Notes: generated by a model not told the origin, from the letters alone. DNA of 45,202 nt from Bacteroidota bacterium (GCA_023392185.1 JAEVZP010000147.1:1-45202), one strand, 5' to 3'. Shown: positions 13,999 to 23,172, counted from the stretch's first letter. Made by a program: numbers and translations.

Positions 13999-16773
13999 TT
14001 AGAATTTCAGGCTGAGGTTCACGAAGAAGTTGCGGCCATAAGCAAAGAAGTACTTCGACTGAAAGCGGTTGATCTCTCCGTTTTTATCTACCCGCAGGTT
14101 TTCAAAGCCACTGGTCCGGATGTCTTTGTTATCCAGCAGGTTGGAAACGCCGGCGTTCAGATACAGGAACGTGTTGCGCGGCAGCTTCTTAAAGGTCCGG
14201 CTCAGGAGAAAGGATTTCCCGAAAAACAAGTCCAGCGTAAAAGCAGAAGGCAGTTTTTCCTGGGCCAGGATCCGGTTAAACTCGTCGCCGCCACGGGTAT
14301 AGCCTTCCACATTGCGCTCGGTGCGGCGGGTCGGGGCCACGTCCACATAGCTGCGGTCATAGTAATTGGCGTTCAGGTTGGCATACCAGTATTTCGGTGA
14401 GCGGTAGTTGAGGCCAGCGGTATAAGCGCTTTGCGGACCCACAGCGAGGTAGTAGTTTTTGATATATACCTGCTCCGAACCACTGTAGCCGCCAAGGCCG
14501 CTGCTGTCAATATAGTTGTCGAGGTAGATATCTACCTGCGGGTTGTCGGTGTAGAACGCCTGACCCAGCGCTGCCACGCCGGTGACCGACACAGCAGGGG
14601 AAATCTTGTATTCGGCAGCTAGTTCCAGACCAATGTTGCGGGTATTGACGCCGCTCATCACATACTGCACAAAAGAGTTGGCCCCACCGGTCTCCAGGAA
14701 AAAGCGCTTCAGCACGGTTTCGTCCCTGGTGTCGGTTGCATAGCCCACCGCCCGGATATTGAGCGAAGGGGCCCGGTGCAGAAAGCCGCCTTCAAACGTG
14801 TAAGACTGTTGCTCGGTGGCATTCGGAAGTACATAGTTGCGGATGCGCGGCGAGATAAAGGTGTTGTCCAGCGTAGGGGCATCCTGCTGAATGGCGAGGT
14901 TAGCAAACAGGTAATTACGACCGTTTAGCTTATAAGTCGCACCTGCTTTGGCGCCGAAGATGGTATAGTGCTGACGCTCACTCTTGCCATAGGATTCGTT
15001 GCCGGCAGCATACAGGCCGTTGCGGTAGAAGCCTTCGCGGTCAAACGAGTTGAGGCCGAAGTTGGCTGCCAGAAACAGGTCTACTTTATTGAAAGTAAAC
15101 TGCGATTGACCCCAGATCCAGCCTTTGTTGAAATTGTTGGCATAGTTATAGGAATACCGGTCGCCGACGCGCACAATGTCATTTGGATTATTGACATCAT
15201 TGGCTGTGATGTTGATACCAACGTTGTTGTTGAAATCGGCAAACTGGTTCAGGTTCCGGAAATAATCGCCGCCCAGCAGGGCCTTCAGTTCGCGATAGCT
15301 TTCAGTGCGCTGCTTAATCAGAGACACGCCGCCGGTCACCCGTACATAGTCGCTCACCACGTGTTGCAGGGTAGCGCTCAGGACGTATTTATTGATATCG
15401 TCTACGTCGTCACCGGTTACGTACAGCGAGCGCCGCTGAAGCTGACCATTTACATTTTGAATATTGGCATAATTTACCTGGATCAGGTCATCCCACCGGA
15501 TTTGCTGAACGGTATTGAAAGGTGCGTCTGCCGGGTTTTTGTCGTCCATCTGGTAGATAGATGGCATGTTGCGGTAATAGTCCGGGCGTGGGTCGGGCGC
15601 GTTGTACCAGTCAAGCACCGAGTTCCGGTTCTTGCCGGTTTGGTAGCTAAAGGTGGTCACCAGGTTGGTCCTGGTAGTCGGCTTCCAGTCGTGGGTCAAT
15701 TGGTACACAGGCTGATAGGCATTGGCTACCCGCGCATTGCGCTTTTCGTCCTGCTGATAGCCCCAGTTGGGGTTGTAGAACGGATCGCCCGTCAACTGCA
15801 CCGACTCCAGATAAACCGGCGCGGATTTGCCCCGCTTGGTAGGCGCGCCAAAGGTGGTAAAGCTCAGCGTGTGCTGTTCGTTGAATTTCTTGCTGACACC
15901 CAGGTAGTAGCTGTAGCCGTCGTAAAAAGTACCGGGAATATAGCCTTCATCGGCCCAGCGGCGGGAACCGGAAACCGAGAGCGCCCAGCCGTTTTTGAGC
16001 AGACCGGTGCTGTGGGTCAGCATCAGCCGGTTGCGGTACTGGCGGTTGGAGGCCGAATAGGTCAGGCGCGTTTGCCGACGCTGATTGGCCGCCGTAGCAT
16101 CAAAGTAAGCCGTACCGTTCAGGCCGCCGTAGGCATATTCGCTCGGTTGCAGACCATAAGTGTTGCTGCGACCGCGGAACACATCGTTGAGGCCGCCCCA
16201 CTGGCTCCAGTACGCGTCGTTGGTTTCCACGTCGTTCATCGGTGCGCCGTTGATAAGCACCTGCTGGCTGTTGCGGTCATAGCCGCGCGGCTGAAAACGC
16301 ATCGGTCCAAAAACAAAGGCGGCTGCGTTCAGAAACGGGTCCCGGCTCGCCGACAGCAAGCCGCTCACGGAAGCCGTCTTGGCACCTTCATCGTCTCCGT
16401 CCATTTCTTCCAGCGCAATGGTCGGTATCTGAATCGACTGCATGCTGGTGGCCTGCTCGTTGGGCAACACCTGAATGTCGTTGAGCGTCACTATATCCGA
16501 ACCCACCTGAATGCGGATGGTATCAGGACGGGCATTCGCGCCGCCGATAACCAGGGTCTGATCGCCGAAAGGCACGCGGGAAAGGGTAAAATTACCGTCG
16601 GCGTCTGTATTGGTCAGTTGCCGCAGGAAAGGCAGCGACACCTGTACATCGGTTGCCGGAGCATTGGTTAATGCGCTCACCAACCGGCCCTTTACCAACC
16701 CGGTCTGGGCCTGCGCAACCACCACCGTCAGGGGCGCCAGAGCCAGCGCCGTCAGGGGTACATATTTTCGCAT
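13999..16773 (-). CDS. TonB-dependent outer-membrane receptor with carboxypeptidase-like regulatory domain
   Basis: A 924-residue protein. Signal peptide MRKYVPLTALALAPLTVVVAQAQ, then a carboxypeptidase-regulatory-like beta-sandwich (about 24-105; VKGRLVSALTNAPATDVQVS, TDADGNFTLSRVPFG). A plug domain follows (about 135-240), including RGYDRNSQQVLINGAPMND and ETNDAYWSQWGGLNDV, then a 22-strand barrel ending in the aromatic NFFVNLSLKF required for outer-membrane insertion. It takes up a ligand using energy from TonB-ExbBD. There is no SusD gene beside it; the partner is a DUF5689 lipoprotein instead, so it is not a classical polysaccharide-utilisation locus. The ATG at 16773 is supported by a perfect TAATTTTG -7 box 44 bp upstream. 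The substrate is not readable. Confidence 0.92.
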   Translation of the reverse strand: MRKYVPLTALALAPLTVVVAQAQTGLVKGRLVSALTNAPATDVQVSLPFLRQLTNTDADGNFTLSRVPFGDQTLVIGGANARPDTIRIQVGSDIVTLNDIQVLPNEQATSMQSIQIPTIALEEMDGDDEGAKTASVSGLLSASRDPFLNAAAFVFGPMRFQPRGYDRNSQQVLINGAPMNDVETNDAYWSQWGGLNDVFRGRSNTYGLQPSEYAYGGLNGTAYFDATAANQRRQTRLTYSASNRQYRNRLMLTHSTGLLKNGWALSVSGSRRWADEGYIPGTFYDGYSYYLGVSKKFNEQHTLSFTTFGAPTKRGKSAPVYLESVQLTGDPFYNPNWGYQQDEKRNARVANAYQPVYQLTHDWKPTTRTNLVTTFSYQTGKNRNSVLDWYNAPDPRPDYYRNMPSIYQMDDKNPADAPFNTVQQIRWDDLIQVNYANIQNVNGQLQRRSLYVTGDDVDDINKYVLSATLQHVVSDYVRVTGGVSLIKQRTESYRELKALLGGDYFRNLNQFADFNNNVGINITANDVNNPNDIVRVGDRYSYNYANNFNKGWIWGQSQFTFNKVDLFLAANFGLNSFDREGFYRNGLYAAGNESYGKSERQHYTIFGAKAGATYKLNGRNYLFANLAIQQDAPTLDNTFISPRIRNYVLPNATEQQSYTFEGGFLHRAPSLNIRAVGYATDTRDETVLKRFFLETGGANSFVQYVMSGVNTRNIGLELAAEYKISPAVSVTGVAALGQAFYTDNPQVDIYLDNYIDSSGLGGYSGSEQVYIKNYYLAVGPQSAYTAGLNYRSPKYWYANLNANYYDRSYVDVAPTRRTERNVEGYTRGGDEFNRILAQEKLPSAFTLDLFFGKSFLLSRTFKKLPRNTFLYLNAGVSNLLDNKDIRTSGFENLRVDKNGEINRFQSKYFFAYGRNFFVNLSLKF

Positions 16774-16817
16774 AAAAGCGTTTTAGAAAAAGAAATCCTT
16801 CTGTAGGAAAAAGTGTG

Positions 16818-16825
16818 CAAAATTA
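16818..16825 (-). promoter_or_regulatory. -7 promoter box TAATTTTG for the TonB receptor operon
   Basis: Exact TAnnTTTG match on the minus strand, 44 bp before the ATG at 16773; likely drives the receptor and the DUF5689 lipoprotein together. Confidence 0.65.
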
Positions 16826-16870
16826 AGGATTCAGAAAACAGATGGGTGGCTTTTTCAATAATAAAAAAAA

Positions 16871-16907
16871 GGACTTCCGGGACGGAACTGCTGCACCCCG
16901 GAAGTCC
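16871..16907 (-). terminator. Terminator of the ZU5-like lipoprotein gene
   Basis: Arms GGACTTCCGGG (16871-16881) and CCCGGAAGTCC (16897-16907) pair perfectly over 11 bp and are followed on the minus strand by eight T residues. Confidence 0.9.
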
Positions 16908-16945
16908 GCCCCAAAAGGGCTGTCGCTCATCGGCTGTTTCCCCAA

Positions 16946-18043
16946 TTATTTGCTGTTGAGTTGCTGAATCAGTGCCTGAAGCTGGCCCTCGCTGACCTCG
17001 GCGAGGTTAAAATCATAGCCTACATAGGTTTTGCCGGCAGCCGGCGACGGGATGGTCACGTCGCGCATTTCGGCATACAGCTTGTTGCCGAGCGAACTGA
17101 TGACCAGGAAAGTACCTTCCTGTCCCACCGGCATCGAGTTTTGATAGCTGAGAAAGCCTTCTCTGCCGGCCGCCGGATTCAGAATCGTGGTATACAGCTT
17201 TACCAGCAGATTGGTATTTTTGGCTTTGAAGAATACCATAGAAGGATCCTGAGCCGTTACATTTCCGGAAAGCGGGTTGTATTTATCGCCTAAGAAGCAC
17301 AAGACGGTTGTGCGAGGCGTGGTTTCGTTGTAAAGCGCATCTACATTACGCCAGGCGCCCAGCGAATCGAGGTTAAAATAATTGGCGCTGTCGTTGGCAA
17401 TGGCAAAACCGGGCATCTCGCGCCACTCCATTCCTTTTTTAAAGGTGTATTGCGCCGAAACGGTCGTAGGGGCGTTCTCATGGTTATATCCCTGTGCAGT
17501 AATCGTCACCGAGGTGTCGCCGCTCCAGAGTGGAATGTCTTTTTGTGTTCCGCTGCTTCCGGTACCAATCGGCATGGCCACGTTCAGGGAGCGTGTCATG
17601 GCTGCATTGGGAGGCAATTGCAGTTCCTGTCCATCCTGCTCGGCTTTCACTATAATTTGCCCATAACACTCGAGCATTCTGCCGGAAGTAGCAACCGAAG
17701 GTTTATCGGCCAGCAGCATCTGATCGGGGCGCAGGATGTCGCGCACCCAGACGTTAACGGTCCCGCTCACCGGGTTTCCGTTCAGCCGGAGCGCGTTCGG
17801 CGCAATGGTAATACGGGTGCCGTTGGAAGTAGTCAGCGTGCCACCGGCAGCCGCGTCGATACTGAAGCGTTCGTTCTGTGGGCGGTGTTTGTCGAAAAAG
17901 GCCTTCATAGTGGCAGCGCCCTGTCGCATGGCGACGCTATCGGCCGAGAAAGCCGGGTCTATAATGACATTTTCTTTATAGCAGGAACTGAGCATGGCAG
18001 CGCCCAGGAAAGCCGTAGCGAGTAGGAAAGAAAGCCTTTTCAT
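16946..18043 (-). CDS. Lipoprotein with ZU5-like domain, unknown function
   Basis: A 365-residue lipoprotein. The signal peptide ends AMLSSC (Cys21). Residues about 60-165 (GGTLTTSNGTRITIAPNALRLNG, then VSGTVNVWVRDILRPDQMLLADKPS) match the pattern of ZU5-type domains in bacterial surface proteins, where a glycine-rich strand is followed by the iAPNAL-type turn. The rest is beta-rich and unassigned, ending in a short helical LQALIQQLNSK. A surface or periplasmic structural or binding role is an inference from fold alone. It is the gene upstream of the TonB receptor on the same strand, but a strong terminator separates them, so they are transcribed independently. Confidence 0.7.
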   Translation of the reverse strand: MKRLSFLLATAFLGAAMLSSCYKENVIIDPAFSADSVAMRQGAATMKAFFDKHRPQNERFSIDAAAGGTLTTSNGTRITIAPNALRLNGNPVSGTVNVWVRDILRPDQMLLADKPSVATSGRMLECYGQIIVKAEQDGQELQLPPNAAMTRSLNVAMPIGTGSSGTQKDIPLWSGDTSVTITAQGYNHENAPTTVSAQYTFKKGMEWREMPGFAIANDSANYFNLDSLGAWRNVDALYNETTPRTTVLCFLGDKYNPLSGNVTAQDPSMVFFKAKNTNLLVKLYTTILNPAAGREGFLSYQNSMPVGQEGTFLVISSLGNKLYAEMRDVTIPSPAAGKTYVGYDFNLAEVSEGQLQALIQQLNSK

Positions 18044-18354
18044 AGCGACAAATTTTAAAGATTTTTAAAAAGGGCTGCACAGAAAGAACGCCCCCGACAG
18101 CTAACCCCCCTATCAGCATCTCGTCTCGAAGGCAGGCGGTCTTCTTCCCGGCAATGCTTTAAAAAGGCCGTATCAGTCCCCGGGATTTCCGGAAATTTCA
18201 CCAAATAAAAGCGGTCAGGGCCCCTCTTTGTGTCCGGCGGGCATATCCAACTAGAAACCATTCCAGTCCCGCCAAAACCGTTTTTCACAAAAACCGCTGA
18301 ACATTTTTCCTCAAATTTGCTTTCCTTCCTTCTCAATCTTTAGCATTTAAAACC

Positions 18355-18567
18355 ATGAACACTTTTCGTTTTAAAACCAATATCAACTGCGGCGGCTGTA
18401 TCAAAGCGGTAACGCCTTTTCTGAACGAAGCCGAAGGCATTCAAAACTGGGAGGTCGATACCGTGAACCCGGACAAGATCCTGACGGTGCGGGCCGACGG
18501 CCCTGATGCCGAAACCATTCAAAGCATTATAGCAGATGCCGGATTTGAAGCAGAGGTCCTGGCTTAG
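18355..18567 (+). CDS. Heavy-metal-associated (HMA) domain protein
   Basis: A 70-residue protein that is one ferredoxin-like HMA domain. The metal-binding loop is NINCGGC (Cys12, Cys15), a CxxC variant where the usual Met before the first cysteine is replaced by Asn-Asn context. The following IKAVTPFLNEAEGIQNWEVDT and a terminal ADAGFEAEVLA fit the CopZ/Atx1 fold. Free HMA proteins carry Cu(I) or similar ions to P-type ATPases or sensors, but no such partner is encoded in the window. The ATG at 18355 follows a CAAATTTG -7-like box by about 30 bp. Function as a metallochaperone is inferred from the family. Confidence 0.8.
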   Translation: MNTFRFKTNINCGGCIKAVTPFLNEAEGIQNWEVDTVNPDKILTVRADGPDAETIQSIIADAGFEAEVLA

Positions 18568-18679
18568 CCCGCTGCGCGCGGTGCTGCGCGCGTTCCGCCG
18601 CTTTTTCACCAAAAGCTGCTGCCGGTAACGAACGTTATCAGTTAACGAATCCTGTTGCCCATGCGGCGCCTCTCAAGAA

Positions 18680-18718
18680 AAATCGCCCCTAAACCGAATT
18701 ACGGTTTAGGGGCGATTT
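18680..18718. terminator. Perfect 17-bp hairpin between HMA gene and small hypothetical
   Basis: Arms 18680-18696 and 18702-18718 pair perfectly around AATTA. It is placed between convergent genes, so it may stop transcription from both sides, although the flanking T runs are short. Confidence 0.7.
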
Positions 18719-18771
18719 ACAATTGTATTCCGGGTCTGGCCAGGGTTGTTCAGGACTTTCACGCGCATATT

Positions 18772-18790
18772 TTTCCGGAAATTTCCGGAA
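18772..18790. repeat. Doublet of the iterated palindrome TTTCCGGAAA
   Basis: Two copies nine bases apart in the spacer before the small hypothetical gene's stop; third doublet in the window with identical spacing. Confidence 0.85.
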
Positions 18791-18825
18791 AATAAAGCCA
18801 GTGGAGCCTTCAATAAATCTTTTTC

Positions 18826-19062
18826 CTACAACAGCGGCTCGTTCCCTTCAAGGGTGCGCTTGGTAAGACCGGTTTGCAGCTCCACTTCCAGACGCCCGGC
18901 TTTTTCGCGGGCTTCTTTTTCGTCGGCCGCTTCTACAGTCGCGTAGAGCGTTTCGCCGGTGCGTTCTTCCAGAATGGTGTCGTTGGTCGGGTCGGCTTCG
19001 CCGTCGGTAGCAGGCAACACCGATACCAGTCTTTTGCCTACAAAGGTTACGCGGTACAGCAT
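18826..19062 (-). CDS. Small hypothetical protein
   Basis: A 78-residue frame, MLYRVTFVGKRLVSVLP to EGNEPLL. The middle (GETLYATVEAADEKEAREKAGRL) looks like a strand followed by a charged alpha-helix, a pattern typical of small alpha/beta proteins, and codon use resembles the neighbours. I recognise no family. It sits 75 bp beyond the end of the frameshifted gene on the same strand and may be cotranscribed with it. No -7 box is obvious immediately upstream, which agrees with it being downstream in a unit. Confidence 0.5.
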   Translation of the reverse strand: MLYRVTFVGKRLVSVLPATDGEADPTNDTILEERTGETLYATVEAADEKEAREKAGRLEVELQTGLTKRTLEGNEPLL

Positions 19063-19136
19063 CGTTTTTGAGGATTTAATTGGGTAGAGGAATAACCTTT
19101 TTCTACCAGCAAGAACGTGCCAGAAGGTTTTCTGCC

Positions 19137-19881
19137 TTACCGGCCGCCGGCTTCCATTCCGGAAAGTATCTGGTTGCGGATCTCGCCCAGGACGCTGCTG
19201 AGGAAGTCGAAGGTTTGCAGATTGGTATGAAAAACCTGTGGCTCGTAGCAGAGATATTGCGGTGCGCCTTCAGCATCTTTAATGCGCAGGACCGGTAGAA
19301 ATTCCGGATACAGAAAAAACAAAATGCCGTGGGTATAACGGTTTCGGTCTTCGATATATGCTTCGTAGCGCCGCGTAAAATCTTTCCGGCTTTCCGGGGT
19401 AGAAAGGGCCGCAATGGTGTGGAGCGCTTCATCGGTTTTGACAATGCAGCTAGAGCAGCCCCCGCAGGTTTTCGAACGTGAGCCGGTCAAAGGTTTCCGG
19501 GGTTACAGATTCCTGCATCCGGCGGCAGGCAGCGTTCCGGTCCAAAACTCCGGCCAGCGGGTGCGCGCGCAGATACAGCGCGAGCGTATCGGCCAGCGTA
19601 TCGAGGTTCAGCTCGGCCAGCCGCCGCATCTTGCCGATGGCGTAGGTAAAATCGTTGAAGCGCCGGTACACCGCTTCGCTGTAGCGCTGCGGGTCCACCG
19701 GCACGTGAATCCGTTCACCAATATTGTTTTTCTCCGCCAGCACCAGCGTCGGCACAATGTGGATGTCTGTCAGCGCGCCGCTGTCCGGGTCATAAACGTT
19801 TTGGGGCGCAAAGATTTCGATACGGACTTCGTCGGGCGCTACCAAAAGGGTGTGCGGGGGCTTGGGTTCAATCGGATCCAT
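19137..19881 (-). pseudogene. Unrecognised gene split by an apparent +1 frameshift
   Basis: Two overlapping minus-strand frames together look like one protein of about 247 residues. The first (ATG at 19881, 143 aa) ends FDRLTFENLRGLL with TAG at 19450. The second frame, shifted by one base, is open from before 19490 to 19137 and contains YEAYIEDRNRYTHGILFFLYPEFLPVLRI; it has no ATG anywhere except near its end, so it cannot easily start by itself. A run of five C residues (plus strand 19459-19463) lies just before the stop; with four, the frames join through RGCSSCIVKTDEALH. Explanations are a recent indel, an assembly error, or programmed frameshifting. I recognise no domain. It is divergent from yidC, 98 bp away. 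Confidence 0.6.
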
Positions 19882-19946
19882 TGCGCCACAGCGGTGTTAA
19901 AAGATATGCCGCCGGTAACGGTGGGCGCCATTGCCCCCTGCTTTCC

Positions 19947-19954
19947 TACCTTTG
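19947..19954 (+). promoter_or_regulatory. -7 promoter box TACCTTTG for yidC
   Basis: Exact TAnnTTTG match 25 bp before the ATG at 19980; it lies inside the 98-bp divergent spacer shared with the frameshifted gene. Confidence 0.65.
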
Positions 19955-19979
19955 CGGCCTTTATTGTACCCCGTATTTC

Positions 19980-21809
19980 ATGGATCGTAATCAGATCATC
20001 GGGTTTTCGCTGTTGGTGGCCCTGCTCGCTGCGTATGTAGTGTGGAACAGCAAAAACCAAAAAGAGTATCAGGAGCAAAAGCAAAAACAGGCAACCGCCG
20101 ACTCGATTGCTTATGCCAAAGCCAACCCCAAAGCTGCGGCAACGCCCCTGCCTGCCGACACGCTCGCAGCCCTCTCCGGCGCTACGGCTGCCGACAGCAA
20201 CCTGCCCGCGGCGCTGCGGCGCGGGGCCGGTGAAGAAATCGTGCTCGAAAACAACGATGTGGCCCTCACCTTCTCGACCCGGGGTGCCCGCCTCGTCAAC
20301 GCCCGGCTGAAGAATTATAAAACCTTCCGGGGAGAGCCGCTCGACCTTTTCGCCGGAGATAACAATGGTATCGCCTTTACCCTGCCGGTTGACAATGGCC
20401 GCAGTACGTCCGATCTGCTCTTTACACCGGTGGCGGCCGCCGGTGCCGATGGAGCCAAAGCCATCGACTTTGCTGCCGACCTGGGCAATGGCAAGCGCAT
20501 CGACCTGATTTATTCGCTTCCTGCCGAAAACGGCATGGCGCAGCTGACCGTGCGCACCACCGGCATGAACGCCAACATGCTGCCCTTTACCTGGAATGTA
20601 GCCGGTCGGCAAACCGAGCGTGATATTACCGTAGAGCGCCACAATGCGCAGGTCTACCACCGCTATAAAGACGGCGACAACGACTACTTTACCATCTCGG
20701 AGGCAAAAGAAGAAAGCTACAAAGAGAACCTTCAGTGGATCGGTTTCCGGAAATTTTACTTCAGCACGGCCCTCCTGAGCGACGACGGCCTCAGCCGGGG
20801 CGTCCTGAAAGCAGTGCCTTCTACCGGTGATTCTGCTGCTACCGTAGCCACCGTGACCGCTAAAGCAGAACTGCCCCTGCGCAACGGGGAAGGCTCCCTG
20901 CGCTGGTATATCGGCCCTAACCAATACAAGGTGCTGAAAAGCTATAAAGCAGGTCTCGACGAAATGGTTCCGCTGGGATACGGACCGTTCTTTTTCGTCA
21001 AATACATCAATAAAGGGCTGATCATTCCGGTATTCGATTTCCTGCACGACAATGTGGGCATCATCAATATGGGTGTCATCATCATGTTGCTGACCCTGTT
21101 CATCCGCCTCATCCTGTCGTTCTTTACCTATAAAAGTTATCTGTCTTCGGCCAGGATGCGCGTGCTGAAGCCCGAACTCGACGAGCTGCGCGAGAAGTAC
21201 AAAGACAATCAGCAGGAGCTGGGCATGGAGCAGATGAAGATGTACCGCACGGCCGGGGTGAACCCACTGGGCGGTTGCCTGCCCATGCTGCTGCAGATTC
21301 CCATTCTGTTTGCCATGTACTACTTCTTCCCCTCGGCCATCGAGCTGCGGCAGAAGTCGTTCCTGTGGGCCAACGACCTGAGTACCTATGACTCGGTGCT
21401 GGATTTGCCGTTCAACATTCCGTTCTACGGCGATCACGTTTCGCTGTTTACCATCCTGATGACCTTGTCTTCGCTGGCGCTGGCGCTTTACAGCCGCAAC
21501 ATGACGCCGCAGGATCCCAACAACCCGCTGCTGAAATGGATGCCTTTCATCTTCCCTTTCCTGCTTCTCGGGGTGTTCAACAAGATGGCGGCTGCCCTCA
21601 CGTTCTACTACTTTTTCTCCAACGTGGTGTCGCTCATCCAGCAGTTCGTGATTCAAAAACTGTTTATCAACGAAGCGAAGATCCACGCCAAGATTCGCGA
21701 GAACCGCAGCAAGCCGCAGCAGCAAAGCAAATGGGCACAGCGCCTGGCCGAGATGCAGCAGGCACAGGCAGAGCGCTCCAAGCAAATGCCGCGCCGCAAA
21801 GACTCGTAA
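19980..21809 (+). CDS. yidC: YidC, membrane protein insertase
   Basis: A 609-residue inner-membrane insertase that folds and inserts membrane proteins alone or with SecYEG. The start at 19980 (MDRNQIIGFSLLVALLAAYVVW) gives the N-terminal anchor; the frame is open further upstream but overlaps the promoter. Residues about 30-340 are the periplasmic beta-supersandwich domain of Gram-negative YidC. The conserved C-terminal insertase core begins at about 355 (FFFVKYINKGLIIPVFDFLH) and includes IIMLLTLFIRLILSFFTYKSY with the groove arginine, the cytoplasmic loop MRVLKPELDELREKYKDN, and LGGCLPMLLQIPILFAMYYFF. A basic tail (PRRKDS) follows. The usual neighbours rnpA, dnaA and pyrG are not in the window. 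Its terminator is at 21853-21891. Confidence 0.95.
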   Translation: MDRNQIIGFSLLVALLAAYVVWNSKNQKEYQEQKQKQATADSIAYAKANPKAAATPLPADTLAALSGATAADSNLPAALRRGAGEEIVLENNDVALTFSTRGARLVNARLKNYKTFRGEPLDLFAGDNNGIAFTLPVDNGRSTSDLLFTPVAAAGADGAKAIDFAADLGNGKRIDLIYSLPAENGMAQLTVRTTGMNANMLPFTWNVAGRQTERDITVERHNAQVYHRYKDGDNDYFTISEAKEESYKENLQWIGFRKFYFSTALLSDDGLSRGVLKAVPSTGDSAATVATVTAKAELPLRNGEGSLRWYIGPNQYKVLKSYKAGLDEMVPLGYGPFFFVKYINKGLIIPVFDFLHDNVGIINMGVIIMLLTLFIRLILSFFTYKSYLSSARMRVLKPELDELREKYKDNQQELGMEQMKMYRTAGVNPLGGCLPMLLQIPILFAMYYFFPSAIELRQKSFLWANDLSTYDSVLDLPFNIPFYGDHVSLFTILMTLSSLALALYSRNMTPQDPNNPLLKWMPFIFPFLLLGVFNKMAAALTFYYFFSNVVSLIQQFVIQKLFINEAKIHAKIRENRSKPQQQSKWAQRLAEMQQAQAERSKQMPRRKDS

Positions 21810-21852
21810 TCAGATTCCGTTTTCCGGAAATCTCCGCGAAAAACTTTCACCC

Positions 21853-21891
21853 AAAAAACCCTTTCGAAGCTGTGCCTCGAAAGGGTTTTTT
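21853..21891. terminator. Bidirectional terminator between yidC and an L,D-transpeptidase gene
   Basis: A 15-bp perfect stem (AAAAAACCCTTTCGA and its complement) around a nine-base loop, with T runs on both strands, placed between two convergent genes. Confidence 0.9.
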
Positions 21892-22019
21892 AATTTTTTT
21901 TTGATGGGGTCAGCGGAATCGCTTTGCGCAACGACAAGGGCGTTGGCACCGTTGAAAGGGAGCATCTCTGATGTAGCTGCCGGAAGGTGCGTTGAGCCTT
22001 TAAATGTTTTTATGGGGTT

Positions 22020-22874
22020 TTAATCCATAGCCACTTTCCCGCCGCCATTCGGCACGTCCTGGGGCGTAGCCGGCAGCATCACCTTCGAATACACTTGGTC
22101 TCCATACACATCCCAATGCGCTGCCATGCCAAAAGGGTTGTTGTTGATCACCAGCACCGAGGTGCCTTTGGTAGCCCAGCCATAGTTCCATTTGGCCTCG
22201 GTTTCGGCCATGCGCACACAGCCATGCGACACCGGTTGCGCAATCGGTAGGGAATACTGATGCACATGAATGCCGCGCTCCGGGTAAAAGTTATAGACCC
22301 AGCGCATCTCCCAGGTTTCGCCTTCCGGCGCTTCCGAAGAGTTGCGCACTTCCTGTTTCCAGCCAAAAGCAAAGCGGCCGCCCGGCGTTTCATTGGCATC
22401 GTTGCCGGTCGAAACCAACCCCCAGCGCACCAGATTGCCTTTTTCGTATGCGCCAAATGTCTGGGTGTACTTGTCGATCACAAATACCCGGTCTATATCG
22501 GCAGCTTCGCTCCAGGTCGCCGGATACGGGCTGTAGGCGCGGAAGTCGGTAGTAAACGTATTGGGCACCAAAACCTCGTTTTTTTGCGGCAGGTATTTGC
22601 GGGCCACCCGGTTGGTCAGCTCGATAATCTCAAGGCGGTTTTGGGTTCTGTTTCCGGGAATGCTGTCCAGGTGTTTTTGCAGCGCCGCCAGCTGGGCCTT
22701 CGCCGTCCGCGCCGATTTCGGAAACTGATAGACGTGCCAGCCCACCGCCTCCGGTGCGGCATTGCTGCCCTGTGATTGCAGCAGGGGCGCTACCGCCTTT
22801 TGATCCACATATCCTTGTGCAAAACCGGCGGTTGACAGCAGCACGCCGGCCCATAAAAGCAGTATTTTTTTCAT
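22020..22874 (-). CDS. L,D-transpeptidase (YkuD family), exported
   Basis: A 284-residue protein with a signal peptide MKKILLLWAGVLLSTAGFAQ; the ATG at 22874 is chosen because it starts this peptide. The catalytic YkuD motif is present as HVHQYSLPIAQPVSHGCVRM, with the nucleophile Cys in SHGCVR and the upstream His. RVFVIDKYTQTFGAYEKGNLVRWG is the typical YkuD entry strand, where the enzyme lines up the peptide stem. L,D-transpeptidases make 3-3 peptidoglycan cross-links or attach proteins to peptidoglycan in the periplasm; the specific role is not readable. Residues about 25-125 form an N-terminal helical region of unknown role. It converges on yidC. Confidence 0.85.
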   Translation of the reverse strand: MKKILLLWAGVLLSTAGFAQGYVDQKAVAPLLQSQGSNAAPEAVGWHVYQFPKSARTAKAQLAALQKHLDSIPGNRTQNRLEIIELTNRVARKYLPQKNEVLVPNTFTTDFRAYSPYPATWSEAADIDRVFVIDKYTQTFGAYEKGNLVRWGLVSTGNDANETPGGRFAFGWKQEVRNSSEAPEGETWEMRWVYNFYPERGIHVHQYSLPIAQPVSHGCVRMAETEAKWNYGWATKGTSVLVINNNPFGMAAHWDVYGDQVYSKVMLPATPQDVPNGGGKVAMD

Positions 22875-23172
22875 AACCAACACATTTTGTTTATATCCAA
22901 AAAGAAAAAAAGATGCCAGCTTTTCCGGAAATCGGACCTTTTACAAACGACGCAGGCGGCCCGGAGCCTTGTGCCAAAAAGGTTTTCAGGGAAAAAGCTG
23001 CTTGAAAGGGCCCTGCATCCTGGCAGCCTCAAAAAGGGAATTATTAACGGATTCTTGCCGGTTGGCCCCTCCAGAGCAAAGAATACAGCCTGCGTCGTTT
23101 GGACCCTCTGCTGCCCGGTTTGCCTTTTTGGAGCGCCCTCCCCGGGCGGCGCTCCAACACCCCTGGGGCACA
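22875..23172. other. Gene-free divergent spacer with one GC-rich hairpin
   Basis: This stretch lies between the L,D-transpeptidase and GH3 start sites. It holds one TTTCCGGAAA copy at about 22922 and a hairpin with arms GGAGCGCC (23130-23137) and GGCGCTCC (23148-23155). A plus-strand frame is open across it into GH3 but starts with low-complexity residues and has no recognisable content, so I treat it as untranslated. Confidence 0.55.

Noticed and set aside
14968..16671. 567-aa plus-strand frame opposite the TonB receptor
   Set aside because: The receptor on the other strand has signal peptide, plug and barrel features; this frame has none.
19839..21785. 648-aa minus-strand frame opposite yidC
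   Set aside because: YidC motifs are unambiguous on the plus strand, and the minus frame is an artefact of high GC codon positions.
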